IMG/VR virus record: IMGVR_UViG_3300048912_000258 | Coordinates: 1 to 29,692 of that record | DNA length: 29,692 nt | Source: a virus | Reading direction: 5' to 3' (one strand) | Shown: positions 20,613-28,394 of the stretch, one piece after another | How the letters are laid out: every line of letters begins with the position of its first letter | How positions within the stretch are numbered: position 1 is the stretch's first letter | The notes under the pieces: generated by a model | Seen by the model: only the letters and a program-made list of their open reading frames with translations | What the model was told of the DNA's origin: nothing | The model's database searches: none | Made by a program: the position numbers and the translations under genes

Positions 20613-21811
20613 CCTGGGGAACGATCACGATCGGGCGGCTCACCGTACGCGAGGACTTCGCCGTGACCGCCACCAACGCGGACACGGTGAATATTCGCGG
20701 TCAGGAGTCCCTACCCCCACTGACCGCCCTCCAGCTCGAACAGCGGCGCGAGGACCTGTGCGGTCTGGAGGGCATGACCGTGCCCGTGGTCTTCTCCAGC
20801 AAGGACCGGCTCACCGGGTTCTACCGCGTGTCCGCGGCCAAGGCCGACTACGCCAACTACCAGGGCAACCCGATCGCCACCCTGGACTGGACGCTCGATC
20901 TCGCGCGCATCGGCACCGAGTCGGAAATCGACCTGGAGAGCAGGCTCTCCGGCCCGCTCACCCGCAACACCGCGTTCGCCGTGACCGGGGACCGGTGGCT
21001 CGCCCCGCCGCTGGGGCACTACGGCTTCTCCTCCGGCGCCACCATCCCCAGCTCGCTGACCCGCACCGGCGCCGACGGGGGCATCGTGGTCTACCGCGGC
21101 GTGCCGGCCGTCCAGCCGCGGTGGGGCTGCACGGTGGCCGGGCTGCTCGCCGGCCGCGTACGCCTCACCGACACCAACGCGTTCGAACGCACCGGCACCA
21201 ACTACTCGATCGCGCCGACGGGCTGGGAGCTGAGCAACGGGTTGGTGAAGATCAGCCCCACCAACGCGGGCACCAGCCGGTCCGACTTCATCGTCAGCTC
21301 GTACACCGGTGGGGCGTGGCGTCCGAAGACCTGGACCGTGACCAAGGGCGCCGCGCAGCTCGGTGCACCGACATCGGTCACGGTCCTGCGTGACACCTAC
21401 GAGTTGATGGTGGTGCGCGTGCTGTACGCCTCCGCCGCGGCCGCCGGCCGCACCACGATCGACCTGACCCTCCGCCGCGGCTCCCGATTCGTGGAGCTGT
21501 ACGTGCACACCAGCGCGAGCAGCACGCTCGCGGTAGCCCAGACCGTCGCGGAGGTCGGCACGGCCGGCACAGGCTACGTGAGGGCCACGGCGAACGACGC
21601 GAACGGAGACCGCTACGTCATCGGCAGCGCGCTCGCCTTCACCAACGATCTGGTGAACGGCGGCCTGTCGAAGTCCTCCACGACCACGCTTGACGCCTTC
21701 ATCGGCGTGGCCGCCGGCGGGAGCGGCGCGGTGACCGGTGACCAGCCGGACAACCTGATGACCCAGTACCTCGGGTCCCCCAACGAGCTCGTCGTGCCGG
21801 TCAGGAGGTGA
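20609..21811 (+). CDS. Distal tail / minor tail protein, 400 aa
   Basis: The ATG overlaps the tape measure stop (ATGA). Position directly after the tape measure and the N-terminal half (TITIGRLTVREDFAVTATNA, then LPPLTALQLEQRREDLCGLE and TGFYRVSAAKADYANYQGN) fit the distal tail group that forms the ring joining tube and hub. Residues ~130-390 form a second beta-rich domain (WKVTKGAAQLG-like strands, TIDLTLRRGSRFVELYVHTS), perhaps a carbohydrate-binding or galectin-like insertion. The stop lies in AGGAGGTGA, the ribosome site of the next gene. Confidence 0.75.
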   Translation: MTWGTITIGRLTVREDFAVTATNADTVNIRGQESLPPLTALQLEQRREDLCGLEGMTVPVVFSSKDRLTGFYRVSAAKADYANYQGNPIATLDWTLDLARIGTESEIDLESRLSGPLTRNTAFAVTGDRWLAPPLGHYGFSSGATIPSSLTRTGADGGIVVYRGVPAVQPRWGCTVAGLLAGRVRLTDTNAFERTGTNYSIAPTGWELSNGLVKISPTNAGTSRSDFIVSSYTGGAWRPKTWTVTKGAAQLGAPTSVTVLRDTYELMVVRVLYASAAAAGRTTIDLTLRRGSRFVELYVHTSASSTLAVAQTVAEVGTAGTGYVRATANDANGDRYVIGSALAFTNDLVNGGLSKSSTTTLDAFIGVAAGGSGAVTGDQPDNLMTQYLGSPNELVVPVRR

Positions 21812-21814
21812 CCC

Positions 21815-24508
21815 GTGCCTGTCACTGAAACCCACCGGGCCCTGGGGGGCTGGTCCCTCCAGCTCAGCCTGGACACCCCTCGCTCGATCCTGGACGCGCT
21901 GGTCTACCTGGGCCACGTCACCGTGCATACCGGCCGCGTGGATCCGGTGCTCGCCGGCGACGGGCTCCTCGCGTCCAGCGAGTTCACCGGGGTCATGCGC
22001 TCGCTGACCCTGGGCGACGACCACCACGAGATCCACGGCCCCGGCATGGCGTTCTGGTTGGGCGACGAGGACGGCAAGGGCAGCGTCTACGAGACCCCCG
22101 TGACCTTCACCGGGGAGGTCCCGGCCAACGTCATTCGCGGCCTGCTCCCCGCCTCCGGCGCGGTGGTGGAGGGCACCTTCCACGCCGTGGCCGGGCTCTA
22201 CACCGGCACCCACCAGTGGCAGAGCCCGCGGGCCGCGATCGACTACGTGTCCACCACGGTAGATGCGGAGTGGCGCGTCAACGGCGACGGCACCCTGGAC
22301 TTCGGCACCACCGAGGACCTGTTCGTCACCGACCCGAAGTGCCTCGTGCTCCGCCGCGGCGCCGGCGTCGACTTCGACCTCCGCGCCCTCCAGGGCAAGC
22401 TGTCCACCTCCAGCGACGTGGAGGACTTCACAACCCGCGTGGTGCTGCTCGCCCAGGGCACGGAAGCGTCGACCCTCACCGCGACGGCCGACCTGAACCC
22501 GGGCCTGAACCCGTACAAGGACGTGCACGGCAACCCGGTCGTGCTGACCCGCATGGTGAGCGAATCGACCACCGACGCCACCAACGCGGACGCACGCGCT
22601 CAGCTGCAGCTCAACCGGTTCTCCGGCACCCGCGACGCCATGACCCTGTCCGCCAGCGACTACGACGTGTTCGGCGCGGCGCGCGCCGGGGACTTCGTGT
22701 ACGTGTTCGACCCTGACATCGGGATGTACGACCTGGACAACGAGGTCCTGTTCCGTGGCGAGCGCATCTACCCGGCCAAGCTCCGGCTCACCGAGGTCAC
22801 CTGGCCGGTCCGCCCGGGCCGGATGGTGGCCTACCGCGGGCCGGACGGCACGTGGTTGGACCTGACCGACTACGTCATGTGGGAGACCGGCGACGCCCAG
22901 CTCAAGGTGGGGGATTATTCCCGCTCGCTGATCGCGAGCGGGGAGTCGGTCGGCACCCGGCCCGTCGCCGACACGTCCGTGCCGGCGGCGCCCACCTGGG
23001 TAACCCCGTTCCTCCAGGGCGTCTACCAGTCGCCGACCACCGGATCGGCGCGGGGCGCCGCCGTGCTGACCTGGTTGCGACCGCTGAACACTGACGGCTC
23101 CACCATCCTGGACGGCTCGCACTACGAGATCCGGTACCGCTCCAGCTCGCAACCGGTGTTCCCCGTGACCTGGGATCAGTTCGAGTCGACGTACAGCGAC
23201 TGGGACGATGCGGAGGCGAGCGGCGCGACGTGGGACTCGCCCATCCTGTTCGAGGAAGGCGAGTGGCAATTCGCCACGGCCGGGTTCGACCAGCTCCAGT
23301 TCCGGCTACAGGAACTCCTCCCCGCTCACCCGTACGAGGTCCAGATCCGGGCCGTGGACATGGCGTCCCCACCGAACGTCAGCGCGTGGTCGGCGAGCTC
23401 GTTCTTCCAGACCGTGAACGACAACCAGCCGCCGGTCACTCCGGCGGCGCCCACGATCGCGGCATCCACGCTCGCCGTCCAGATGACGCACGAGCTGGGA
23501 GTCGCGAGCGGCGGCACGTTCAACCTGGACCGTGACCTCCACCACCTGGAGCTCCACGGCGGGTCCGGCCCGGTCTTCACCCCCACCGACGCGACGTTGC
23601 TGGGCAAGGTGCTCGCGAACTACGGCATGATGGCGGCCGAAGTCCCGGTCGTTGCCACGATCGCGCTGGACAATCTGAACCCGGTCTACTTCAAGGTGAT
23701 CGCCGTCGACGACGCGGGCAACAAGAGCCTGCCGTCCACCGCTGTCAACGCCACGGCGGAGCTGGTCGACGACGCACACATCAGCTCGCTGACCGTGTCC
23801 AAGGTGACGGCCGGCACCATTCTGGCAGACTGGCTCATGGCCGGCTCGATCAAGACCGCGGTGTCCGGGTCGCGTGCGGAGATGGACTTCGCCGGGCTCC
23901 GGCTGTACGACCAGGATGCGAACAACACGGTGAACCTGGACGCGGCAACGGGCAACGCGACCTTGATCGGACGATTCCAAAGTGGACTAGACACCGACGT
24001 GCAGCGCATCGTGATTGACGCTGACACCGGTGGGGTCAACCGAATCGACATGTACGACGACGGATCGTCTGACCACCTCACCATGGTGAACTTTGGGTCC
24101 GCGTTCTACGCGGGTCGGGTCAATTCGTCCGGGGCGGCCAATGGCGGGTTCTCCCAATACCAAACCAATACATCGTTCTTCGGATGGCAGAATGGGAGTT
24201 CCCAGGCGTACATAGCCCTGGACAATACGGAAGGGATCTACTTCAAAGGTCACTTCCGGAAGACCATTACCCTGAGCGGGACCACCGGTCTGTACGCGGA
24301 CCACGTATCCGGTAGCGGGACGAGTGCGTCATTCACTTACGGGGCAACCATTACCAGTCAGATCCTCCCGTTCGTGGAAATCCTTCCGACCTCCGGTGGG
24401 TTCGCTGGTAAGTATCATTGTCTGAATGCGTCGACGGCCACGGGGTTCGGCGTGGAATACCCCGCGGGCAACTGTGAAATATTCGTATGGGCGCCAAAGG
24501 TATCGTGA
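21815..24508 (+). CDS. Tail hub / minor tail protein with fibronectin-type domains, 897 aa
   Basis: Probably the baseplate hub and host-contact protein. GTG start with AGGAGG. Residues 1-380 are beta-rich and include WRVNGDGTLDFGTTEDLFV and YDVFGAARAGDFVYVFDPD, consistent with a gp27/Tal-like hub. Two fibronectin III-like domains follow at ~387-530 (VPAAPTWVTP ... YEVQIRAVDMASP) and ~540-650 (PVTPAAPTIAAS ... YFKVIAVDDAGNKSLPS). Residues ~655-750 contain the LTVSKVTAGTILADWLMAGS phrase often seen in actinophage tail proteins. The last ~140 residues are Gly/Ser/Asn-rich and encoded by less GC-rich DNA (24121-24180 is 32/60), suggesting an exchanged receptor-binding tip. Confidence 0.85.
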   Translation: MPVTETHRALGGWSLQLSLDTPRSILDALVYLGHVTVHTGRVDPVLAGDGLLASSEFTGVMRSLTLGDDHHEIHGPGMAFWLGDEDGKGSVYETPVTFTGEVPANVIRGLLPASGAVVEGTFHAVAGLYTGTHQWQSPRAAIDYVSTTVDAEWRVNGDGTLDFGTTEDLFVTDPKCLVLRRGAGVDFDLRALQGKLSTSSDVEDFTTRVVLLAQGTEASTLTATADLNPGLNPYKDVHGNPVVLTRMVSESTTDATNADARAQLQLNRFSGTRDAMTLSASDYDVFGAARAGDFVYVFDPDIGMYDLDNEVLFRGERIYPAKLRLTEVTWPVRPGRMVAYRGPDGTWLDLTDYVMWETGDAQLKVGDYSRSLIASGESVGTRPVADTSVPAAPTWVTPFLQGVYQSPTTGSARGAAVLTWLRPLNTDGSTILDGSHYEIRYRSSSQPVFPVTWDQFESTYSDWDDAEASGATWDSPILFEEGEWQFATAGFDQLQFRLQELLPAHPYEVQIRAVDMASPPNVSAWSASSFFQTVNDNQPPVTPAAPTIAASTLAVQMTHELGVASGGTFNLDRDLHHLELHGGSGPVFTPTDATLLGKVLANYGMMAAEVPVVATIALDNLNPVYFKVIAVDDAGNKSLPSTAVNATAELVDDAHISSLTVSKVTAGTILADWLMAGSIKTAVSGSRAEMDFAGLRLYDQDANNTVNLDAATGNATLIGRFQSGLDTDVQRIVIDADTGGVNRIDMYDDGSSDHLTMVNFGSAFYAGRVNSSGAANGGFSQYQTNTSFFGWQNGSSQAYIALDNTEGIYFKGHFRKTITLSGTTGLYADHVSGSGTSASFTYGATITSQILPFVEILPTSGGFAGKYHCLNASTATGFGVEYPAGNCEIFVWAPKVS

Positions 24509-25044
24509 TGATAAAGATTGAATTCACCGACGCAATCGACGACGGGCAGGGTCATTGGATCGTGCACCGGCGAATCACCCGCACCGCGGACGGAGTTGAC
24601 CCCGTTGTGGAGGAAGGGATCCACGCCTTCCCCTACGACACCCTGGAGTGGCGAGCTGCTGAGTACGGCATTGACCCCTCCGACGTGGACACCCTGATGG
24701 ACATCGTCCTGGCAGAGCCGTACCTGACGAACGAGGACTACGAGCCCGGCACCACTCTTTACGACGCAGCGTCCATTCAGGACGCACGGGAGGCGCACAT
24801 CGCCAGGTGCGTCAAGGTGAAGCTCGCCCACCGGATGTCCACCCGAGGAAAGAACCAGCCCCACGTCCAGCGGGTGAAGGACAACGCCTTCATGCATCCG
24901 GAGGCGGTGATCCTCAAGCGCGAGCTGGTCAAGCGGAGCCGGGAGGAACTCCAGCGCAAGGCCGCGCGCCGCGCCGCTGACCCGCATGCCGAGCGGCTCG
25001 CCGCCCTCCGGCAAGAGCACGCTCACCGAAGGGACTCACGATGA
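24508..25044 (+). CDS. Hypothetical protein in the tail-fibre region, 178 aa
   Basis: The ATG at 24508 overlaps the previous stop (TGATG) and has AAAGG nearby; an earlier ATG at 24487 lies inside the tail gene without a ribosome site. The first 100 residues are acidic and mixed (HWIVHRRITRTADGVDPVVE, TLMDIVLAEPYLTNEDYEPG); the last 60 form a very basic helix (ELVKRSREELQRKAARRAAD). No domain is recognised. It is tightly coupled to the tail genes (ATGA with the next gene), so it may be a minor tail component or a fibre chaperone. Confidence 0.75.
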   Translation: MIKIEFTDAIDDGQGHWIVHRRITRTADGVDPVVEEGIHAFPYDTLEWRAAEYGIDPSDVDTLMDIVLAEPYLTNEDYEPGTTLYDAASIQDAREAHIARCVKVKLAHRMSTRGKNQPHVQRVKDNAFMHPEAVILKRELVKRSREELQRKAARRAADPHAERLAALRQEHAHRRDSR

Positions 25045-25973
25045 GCACCACGACCCCCAACATGAGCTTGGTCCTGCCGGACGGGGTCGACCCGATCAGC
25101 CGGACCGCGCACCTGAACGGGAATTTCACGATCCTGGACACTCTGGCCCGTGCGATCATCTGCACGTCCAGCACCAGGCCCACCCCGCCCTTCGCCGGGC
25201 AGACCATCTTCGAGACGGACACGGGTCTGCTCCGCATCCGCAACACGGCGAACAGTGCGTGGACCACGGTCGCGGGGCTGGTCAAGACCTATACCTCCAC
25301 CACCCGGCCCAGCTCGCCCGACCCCGGTCAGCTCCACTGGGAGAGCGACACCAACGCGCTCGTGGTCCGCTCTGCCACCGGGTCCTGGCAGTACCCCAGT
25401 GTCCCGATCGTGAGCAGCACGGCGACGTTCGTCACCCCGCTCGCCAACCAGATCGCGTTCGTGACCGACACGGCCGGTGGGGTGCTCCGCAAGTACTCAG
25501 GCAGCACGTGGGACCTGTTCGACTCGAATACCCTCCACAAGTACAAGCCCAGCACCGAGAGTGTGACCAGCTCGACCACGCTCCAGAACGACGACGTGTT
25601 CTTCTGGAACAACATGCCCACCTCCAGCGCGTGGGAGCTGGAGGGCTTCATCCCGTTCGACGGCGCGGCGGACCCTGCCGGCGGGCTCAAGATGTCGTTC
25701 ACCGCATCCGCTGGCGCGAGCATGTACTTCGCCACCTACGGCGCGAACACCGGCGCGCTCACGTCCTATGACGTCGTGGCCCAGGGTGTCGGCGCCGCGG
25801 GCAGGGTGATCGGCACCAACCTGACCACGGTCATGACCTGTCGATTGTCCGGCGTGCTCGTCATGGGCGGCACGTCCGGCACGCTCCAGTTCCAGTGGGC
25901 CCAGGGCGCGAGCAGCGCGACGGCCACCCGGATCCTGGGCGCCGCCTGGATGAAGCTCACACGGATCGCCTGA
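25041..25973 (+). CDS. Minor tail / fibre protein with internal repeats, 310 aa
   Basis: Begins TTTPNMSLVLPDGVDPISRT, a phage fibre opening in which a short N-terminal segment joins the tail. Residues ~40-165 hold about three copies of a ~45-residue unit: TRPTPPFAGQTIFETDTG, TRPSSPDPGQLHWESDTN and TPLANQIAFVTDTAGG, each followed by a short Trp-containing strand (SAWTTV, GSWQYP, STWDLF). This repeat is common in actinophage fibres and is probably a trimeric shaft. Residues ~190-310 form a beta-rich knob with many Gly, Thr and Ser, the probable receptor-binding end. Confidence 0.82.
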   Translation: MSTTTPNMSLVLPDGVDPISRTAHLNGNFTILDTLARAIICTSSTRPTPPFAGQTIFETDTGLLRIRNTANSAWTTVAGLVKTYTSTTRPSSPDPGQLHWESDTNALVVRSATGSWQYPSVPIVSSTATFVTPLANQIAFVTDTAGGVLRKYSGSTWDLFDSNTLHKYKPSTESVTSSTTLQNDDVFFWNNMPTSSAWELEGFIPFDGAADPAGGLKMSFTASAGASMYFATYGANTGALTSYDVVAQGVGAAGRVIGTNLTTVMTCRLSGVLVMGGTSGTLQFQWAQGASSATATRILGAAWMKLTRIA

Positions 25974-25989
25974 TGGGGGAAGGCCTACT

Positions 25990-26211
25990 GTGAATGCTGC
26001 GTGGGTAATCGGCCTGGTGGTCACGGTGGCTATCGCCGTGATCGGGTGGCTGATCACGCGCAACCACACGTTGAACCAGGTAATTCTTACTCAGCGTGAG
26101 ACTATCGACACGCTCAAGCGACAGGTGGACCGGCTGGAGATCACGGCGGAGTTGACCGACCGGATCATGAGTCAGTTGCCGAAACCGAGGACCCCGGGTG
26201 GTGGGCGATGA
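25990..26211 (+). CDS. Small membrane protein with coiled coil, 73 aa
   Basis: GTG start at 25990 after GGGGAAGG. One N-terminal membrane helix (AAWVIGLVVTVAIAVIGWLI) is followed by a heptad-like charged helix (LTQRETIDTLKRQVDRLEIT) and a Pro/Gly tail. Such proteins open many actinophage lysis cassettes, where they may act as a holin partner or link the membrane to the wall. It lies between the fibre gene and the other lysis genes, with ATGA overlap to the next gene. No spanin lipobox is present. Confidence 0.75.
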   Translation: MNAAWVIGLVVTVAIAVIGWLITRNHTLNQVILTQRETIDTLKRQVDRLEITAELTDRIMSQLPKPRTPGGGR

Positions 26212-26375
26212 GGTGGCCATGGAACCGAGACAAGAGGTTGGCGCAAGTACGGCAGGAGCAAAGAGAGATCAAGAGCAAGGGTAAGCGGCAGGAAGAATTG
26301 GCCCGCAAGGCAGAGCAGCACCTGTCGGCCGACCCTTTTGGCGAGAGATTTCGGACCGCCTTGGGAGGCAGGTAA
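26208..26375 (+). CDS. Small charged helical protein in the lysis cassette, 55 aa
   Basis: ATG at 26208 overlaps the previous stop (ATGA); the stop lies directly before the next ATG. The product is highly basic and helical (RLAQVRQEQREIKSKGKRQE), ending with SADPFGERFRTALGGR. It has no membrane helix, although it starts with MRWPWNRDKR. The tight spacing on both sides argues that it is a real gene. Function is unknown; it could be cytoplasmic and modulate holin assembly, which is a guess from position only. Confidence 0.7.
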   Translation: MRWPWNRDKRLAQVRQEQREIKSKGKRQEELARKAEQHLSADPFGERFRTALGGR

Positions 26376-26720
26376 ATGATCAAGGCCATTAACTCCATGC
26401 CCACCGGCTGGTCGATCTTCGCCTACATCGTGCTGGGGATCGGGGCCGTGTCGGTGGCCGGGTTCCTGGTCCGGTACGTGGCCAACCTGCCGTGGCGGAG
26501 CACCGAGGAGGGCCGCCACCTCGTGGCCATGAGCGCCAGCGTCGGCGCGTTCTTCGCGGTCTACCTCGTGCAGGCGTTCATCCCCGACTGGCCAGGGCGG
26601 GCGTATGTGATGGTGGCCCTGCTCGTCGCGCTGGTGGCCAACTGTGTCTGGCGCTGGGTCATGCTCGAACGGCACCTCGCGCGCCGGCGCCGGGCCACCC
26701 GGGAAGGGACAAAACCATGA
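26376..26720 (+). CDS. Putative holin, 114 aa
   Basis: ATG with GGAGG upstream. Three membrane helices are visible: WSIFAYIVLGIGAVSVAGFL, LVAMSASVGAFFAVYLVQAF, and YVMVALLVALVANCVWRWVM, followed by a short basic tail (HLARRRRATREGTKP). Size, topology and position directly before the muramidase (ATGA overlap) fit a class I-like phage holin that opens the membrane at a set time to let the endolysin out. No sequence motif proves it. Confidence 0.75.
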   Translation: MIKAINSMPTGWSIFAYIVLGIGAVSVAGFLVRYVANLPWRSTEEGRHLVAMSASVGAFFAVYLVQAFIPDWPGRAYVMVALLVALVANCVWRWVMLERHLARRRRATREGTKP

Positions 26721-27637
26721 CACTCGGTGTCGATCTCTACCGCTACCAGACCGTCACCGACTTCGCGGCCATGGCCGGCGCCGCGCACTTCGCCTGGGTC
26801 AAGCTGACCGACGGCACCGGCCCGGCACAGGTCCGCGGTGACCGTCAGGTGAACGGGTGCAAGGCCGCACGCATCCCGGTCGGGGGCTACCACTACGCCC
26901 AGCCCGGCAACCCGGAGCAGCAGGCGACGGTCCTGCTCCGCGAGTGCTCGCGGCTTGGAGCGTTCGATCTGGCGCCGGCACTGGACCTGGAGGCGCCCTT
27001 CACTCCCGGCCCCAGCACGCGGGACTTCGGCGAGCGGTTCTGCCAGGCCGTGGCCGCGGCCGGGTACCGGCCCGCGGTGTACATGTCGGCGAGCTGGGCC
27101 GGCGCCATGCGGCCGGACCAGTGGGACGTGCCGGGCCTGGTGATCTGGTTGGCCGCGTACGGCACCAACGACGGCCGGCGCCGGCCCACCGACGTCACCC
27201 GCCACTACGGCGGCCGGTGCGACGTCCACCAGTTCACCAGCAACGGTGTCCTGCCCGGGGTGTCCGGGCGGGTGGACCTGAACGAGGCGACGGCGGACAT
27301 CCGCAACAGCCCTCAGCGGAAGGACGAGAACGTGAAGAACCTGATCCTGGCGGAAGCGGCCAAGCCCCTGCCCGGCGAGACGGCCCTCCGGACGTACGTC
27401 GGCGACGGCCTCACACGGAGGCACGTCGCCGACGAACGCGAGCTGGAGGGGCTCCAGTACTGGATCGAGCAGAAGGGTGGGAACCCAGCGGTTCAGCGTG
27501 GCTGGGAGGACCTGAGGGTCCTGGGCGAGGAAGTCAGCGAGGCGGCTCCCGTGGAGCTGGGAGCCGCCCAACTGGACGCCCTGGCCGACAAGGTGGCCGC
27601 TCGCCTGCGCACCCTGGAGTTCAAGGCTCAGGCCTAG
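26717..27637 (+). CDS. lysA: Endolysin: GH25 muramidase with C-terminal domain, 306 aa
   Basis: Cuts the glycan strands of the host wall. Residues 1-200 are a glycoside hydrolase family 25 barrel: GVDLYRYQ (D6), IPVGGYHYAQPG, ALDLEAP (D90, E92, the catalytic DxE) and WLAAYGTNDG, ending CDVHQFTSNGVLPGVSGRVD. A C-terminal region (~205-306) with TYVGDGLTRRHVADERELEG and a helical end is shared by many actinophage lysins and may bind the wall. A GTG at 27332 with GGAAGGA 7 nt upstream lies in frame at the domain junction and could start a separate C-terminal product. The stop overlaps the convergent minus-strand gene by 2 nt. Confidence 0.92.
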   Translation: MTLGVDLYRYQTVTDFAAMAGAAHFAWVKLTDGTGPAQVRGDRQVNGCKAARIPVGGYHYAQPGNPEQQATVLLRECSRLGAFDLAPALDLEAPFTPGPSTRDFGERFCQAVAAAGYRPAVYMSASWAGAMRPDQWDVPGLVIWLAAYGTNDGRRRPTDVTRHYGGRCDVHQFTSNGVLPGVSGRVDLNEATADIRNSPQRKDENVKNLILAEAAKPLPGETALRTYVGDGLTRRHVADERELEGLQYWIEQKGGNPAVQRGWEDLRVLGEEVSEAAPVELGAAQLDALADKVAARLRTLEFKAQA

Positions 27638-27768
27638 CCGTCGCCTTGCTTCTGCTCGTTCTTCAAGCGCAATTCCTCTTCGCGCCGACGCTCTGCCTCG
27701 TCGTTCGCTTCCGCTTCCGAGCGGGCGTTGTACTCGTCGGGCGTCTCGTCACCTTGCGGTCCGGACAT
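27634..27768 (-). CDS. Small charged coiled peptide, 44 aa
   Basis: ATG at 27768 with GGAG about 7 nt upstream on the minus strand. The product is polar throughout (SEAEANDEAERRREEELRLK is one unbroken charged helix) with a disordered start rich in Gly and Asp. It is too small for a known domain. It is the last gene of the minus-strand operon that begins at promoter P4, and its stop overlaps the stop of the endolysin gene. No terminator is seen between these convergent genes. Confidence 0.65.
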   Translation of the reverse strand: MSGPQGDETPDEYNARSEAEANDEAERRREEELRLKNEQKQGDG

Positions 27769-27799
27769 AGATCACTCCTCATCTTGTGTGCGTCGGTGT

Positions 27800-28138
27800 T
27801 CAGCCCCTGAGCTGGACACCGCTGGTGATGTCGCGGGACTCGCCGAAGAACACACGGAGGTCCGGCGTCACCCACGCGTCGAACGTGGCGGCCCCTGGCA
27901 CGAGTGTTCGTGCCAGGGGCGTCGCCGTCTCCGGCTGGACGATGCGGCGGCCGCGGAGCTGGACCTCGCGAACGGCCGTCGCCACGGCGACCCAGCTACC
28001 GCCGGCCGCGAAGTACGCGATCGACGGGGCGTCGGAGACGAGGACCATGGCAGTACTGAGCATGCTCATCAGCGCGACGAGCGCGGTCTGGAACGCGTAG
28101 GTCACGGTGTCGGCCGTGGGCAGTGAGGTTCTGGTCAT
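27800..28138 (-). CDS. Putative two-helix membrane protein, 112 aa
   Basis: The ATG at 28138 has AGGAAA upstream; a TTG at 28144 is a less likely start. Two hydrophobic stretches, VTYAFQTALVALMSMLSTAM and SIAYFAAGGSWVAVATAV, make a helical hairpin, followed by a soluble part (LRGRRIVQPETATPLARTLV, FDAWVTPDLRVFFGES). It could be a second holin or an envelope protein. It is the second gene of the P4 operon, 12 nt after the Cys-rich gene. A 13-bp perfect hairpin lies in its coding sequence. Confidence 0.72.
   Translation of the reverse strand: MTRTSLPTADTVTYAFQTALVALMSMLSTAMVLVSDAPSIAYFAAGGSWVAVATAVREVQLRGRRIVQPETATPLARTLVPGAATFDAWVTPDLRVFFGESRDITSGVQLRG
27891..27920. repeat. 13-bp perfect hairpin inside the membrane protein gene
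   Basis: GCCCCTGGCACGA (27891-27903) and its reverse complement (27908-27920) flank a 4-nt loop. It is as stable as the best terminators in the window but is followed by T-poor sequence on both strands and is translated. It could stop plus-strand read-through from the lysis genes, or pause the minus-strand transcript. Confidence 0.75.
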
Positions 28139-28150
28139 GATCAAAATTTC

Positions 28151-28354
28151 CTAGGTCAGGTTGCACGGGGCGGAGGTGAACTTGCACATGGCGGAGTGGA
28201 ATTCCTTACCATCGAAAGCCGCGCGCCGGCACTGAGCCGGCATCATGCTCGCGCACGACCCGCAGACCTGATAGCCGTACTTGGCGGCCGCATTGCGGGT
28301 GCAGCGCCAGTGGCGTCCGTGGGCGTTGCGGGTGGCGGAGCACTGCGTGGTCAT
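28151..28354 (-). CDS. Counter-strand small protein D, Cys-rich, 67 aa, leaderless
   Basis: The ATG at 28354 lies 6 nt after CATACT of promoter P4, with no ribosome site. The protein has seven cysteines: C-x12-C (C5, C18, with HGRHW between), CGSC (31-34), and three more toward the end (AQCRRA, AMCKFTSAPC). At least one zinc site is likely. The C5-C18 motif resembles that of the small basic protein at 11498. It is first in a minus-strand operon with the membrane protein and the charged peptide. Function is unknown. Confidence 0.78.
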   Translation of the reverse strand: MTTQCSATRNAHGRHWRCTRNAAAKYGYQVCGSCASMMPAQCRRAAFDGKEFHSAMCKFTSAPCNLT

Positions 28355-28360
28355 GCCACG

Positions 28361-28390
28361 AGTATGACACACATGGACATAGCTGGACAA
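28361..28390 (-). promoter_or_regulatory. Conserved leaderless promoter P4
   Basis: On the minus strand: TTGTCC (28385-28390), 18-bp spacer ending TGTCCATGTGTGT, CATACT (28361-28366), CGTGGC, ATG at 28354. It lies in the 40-bp gap after the glycosyltransferase gene, 18 kb from P1-P3. Confidence 0.85.
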
Positions 28391-28394
28391 GTCC

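Noticed and set aside
20711-23269. Very long minus-strand open frame (852 aa) opposite the minor tail genes
   Set aside because: It is a GC-rich shadow: rich in Arg, Gly, His and Val, no domain, no ribosome site, and it spans two well-supported tail genes on the plus strand.
27728-28126. Plus-strand open frame of 132 aa after the endolysin
   Set aside because: Lies opposite two minus-strand genes with ribosome sites and sensible membrane or charged products; it is Arg-rich with no start signal.
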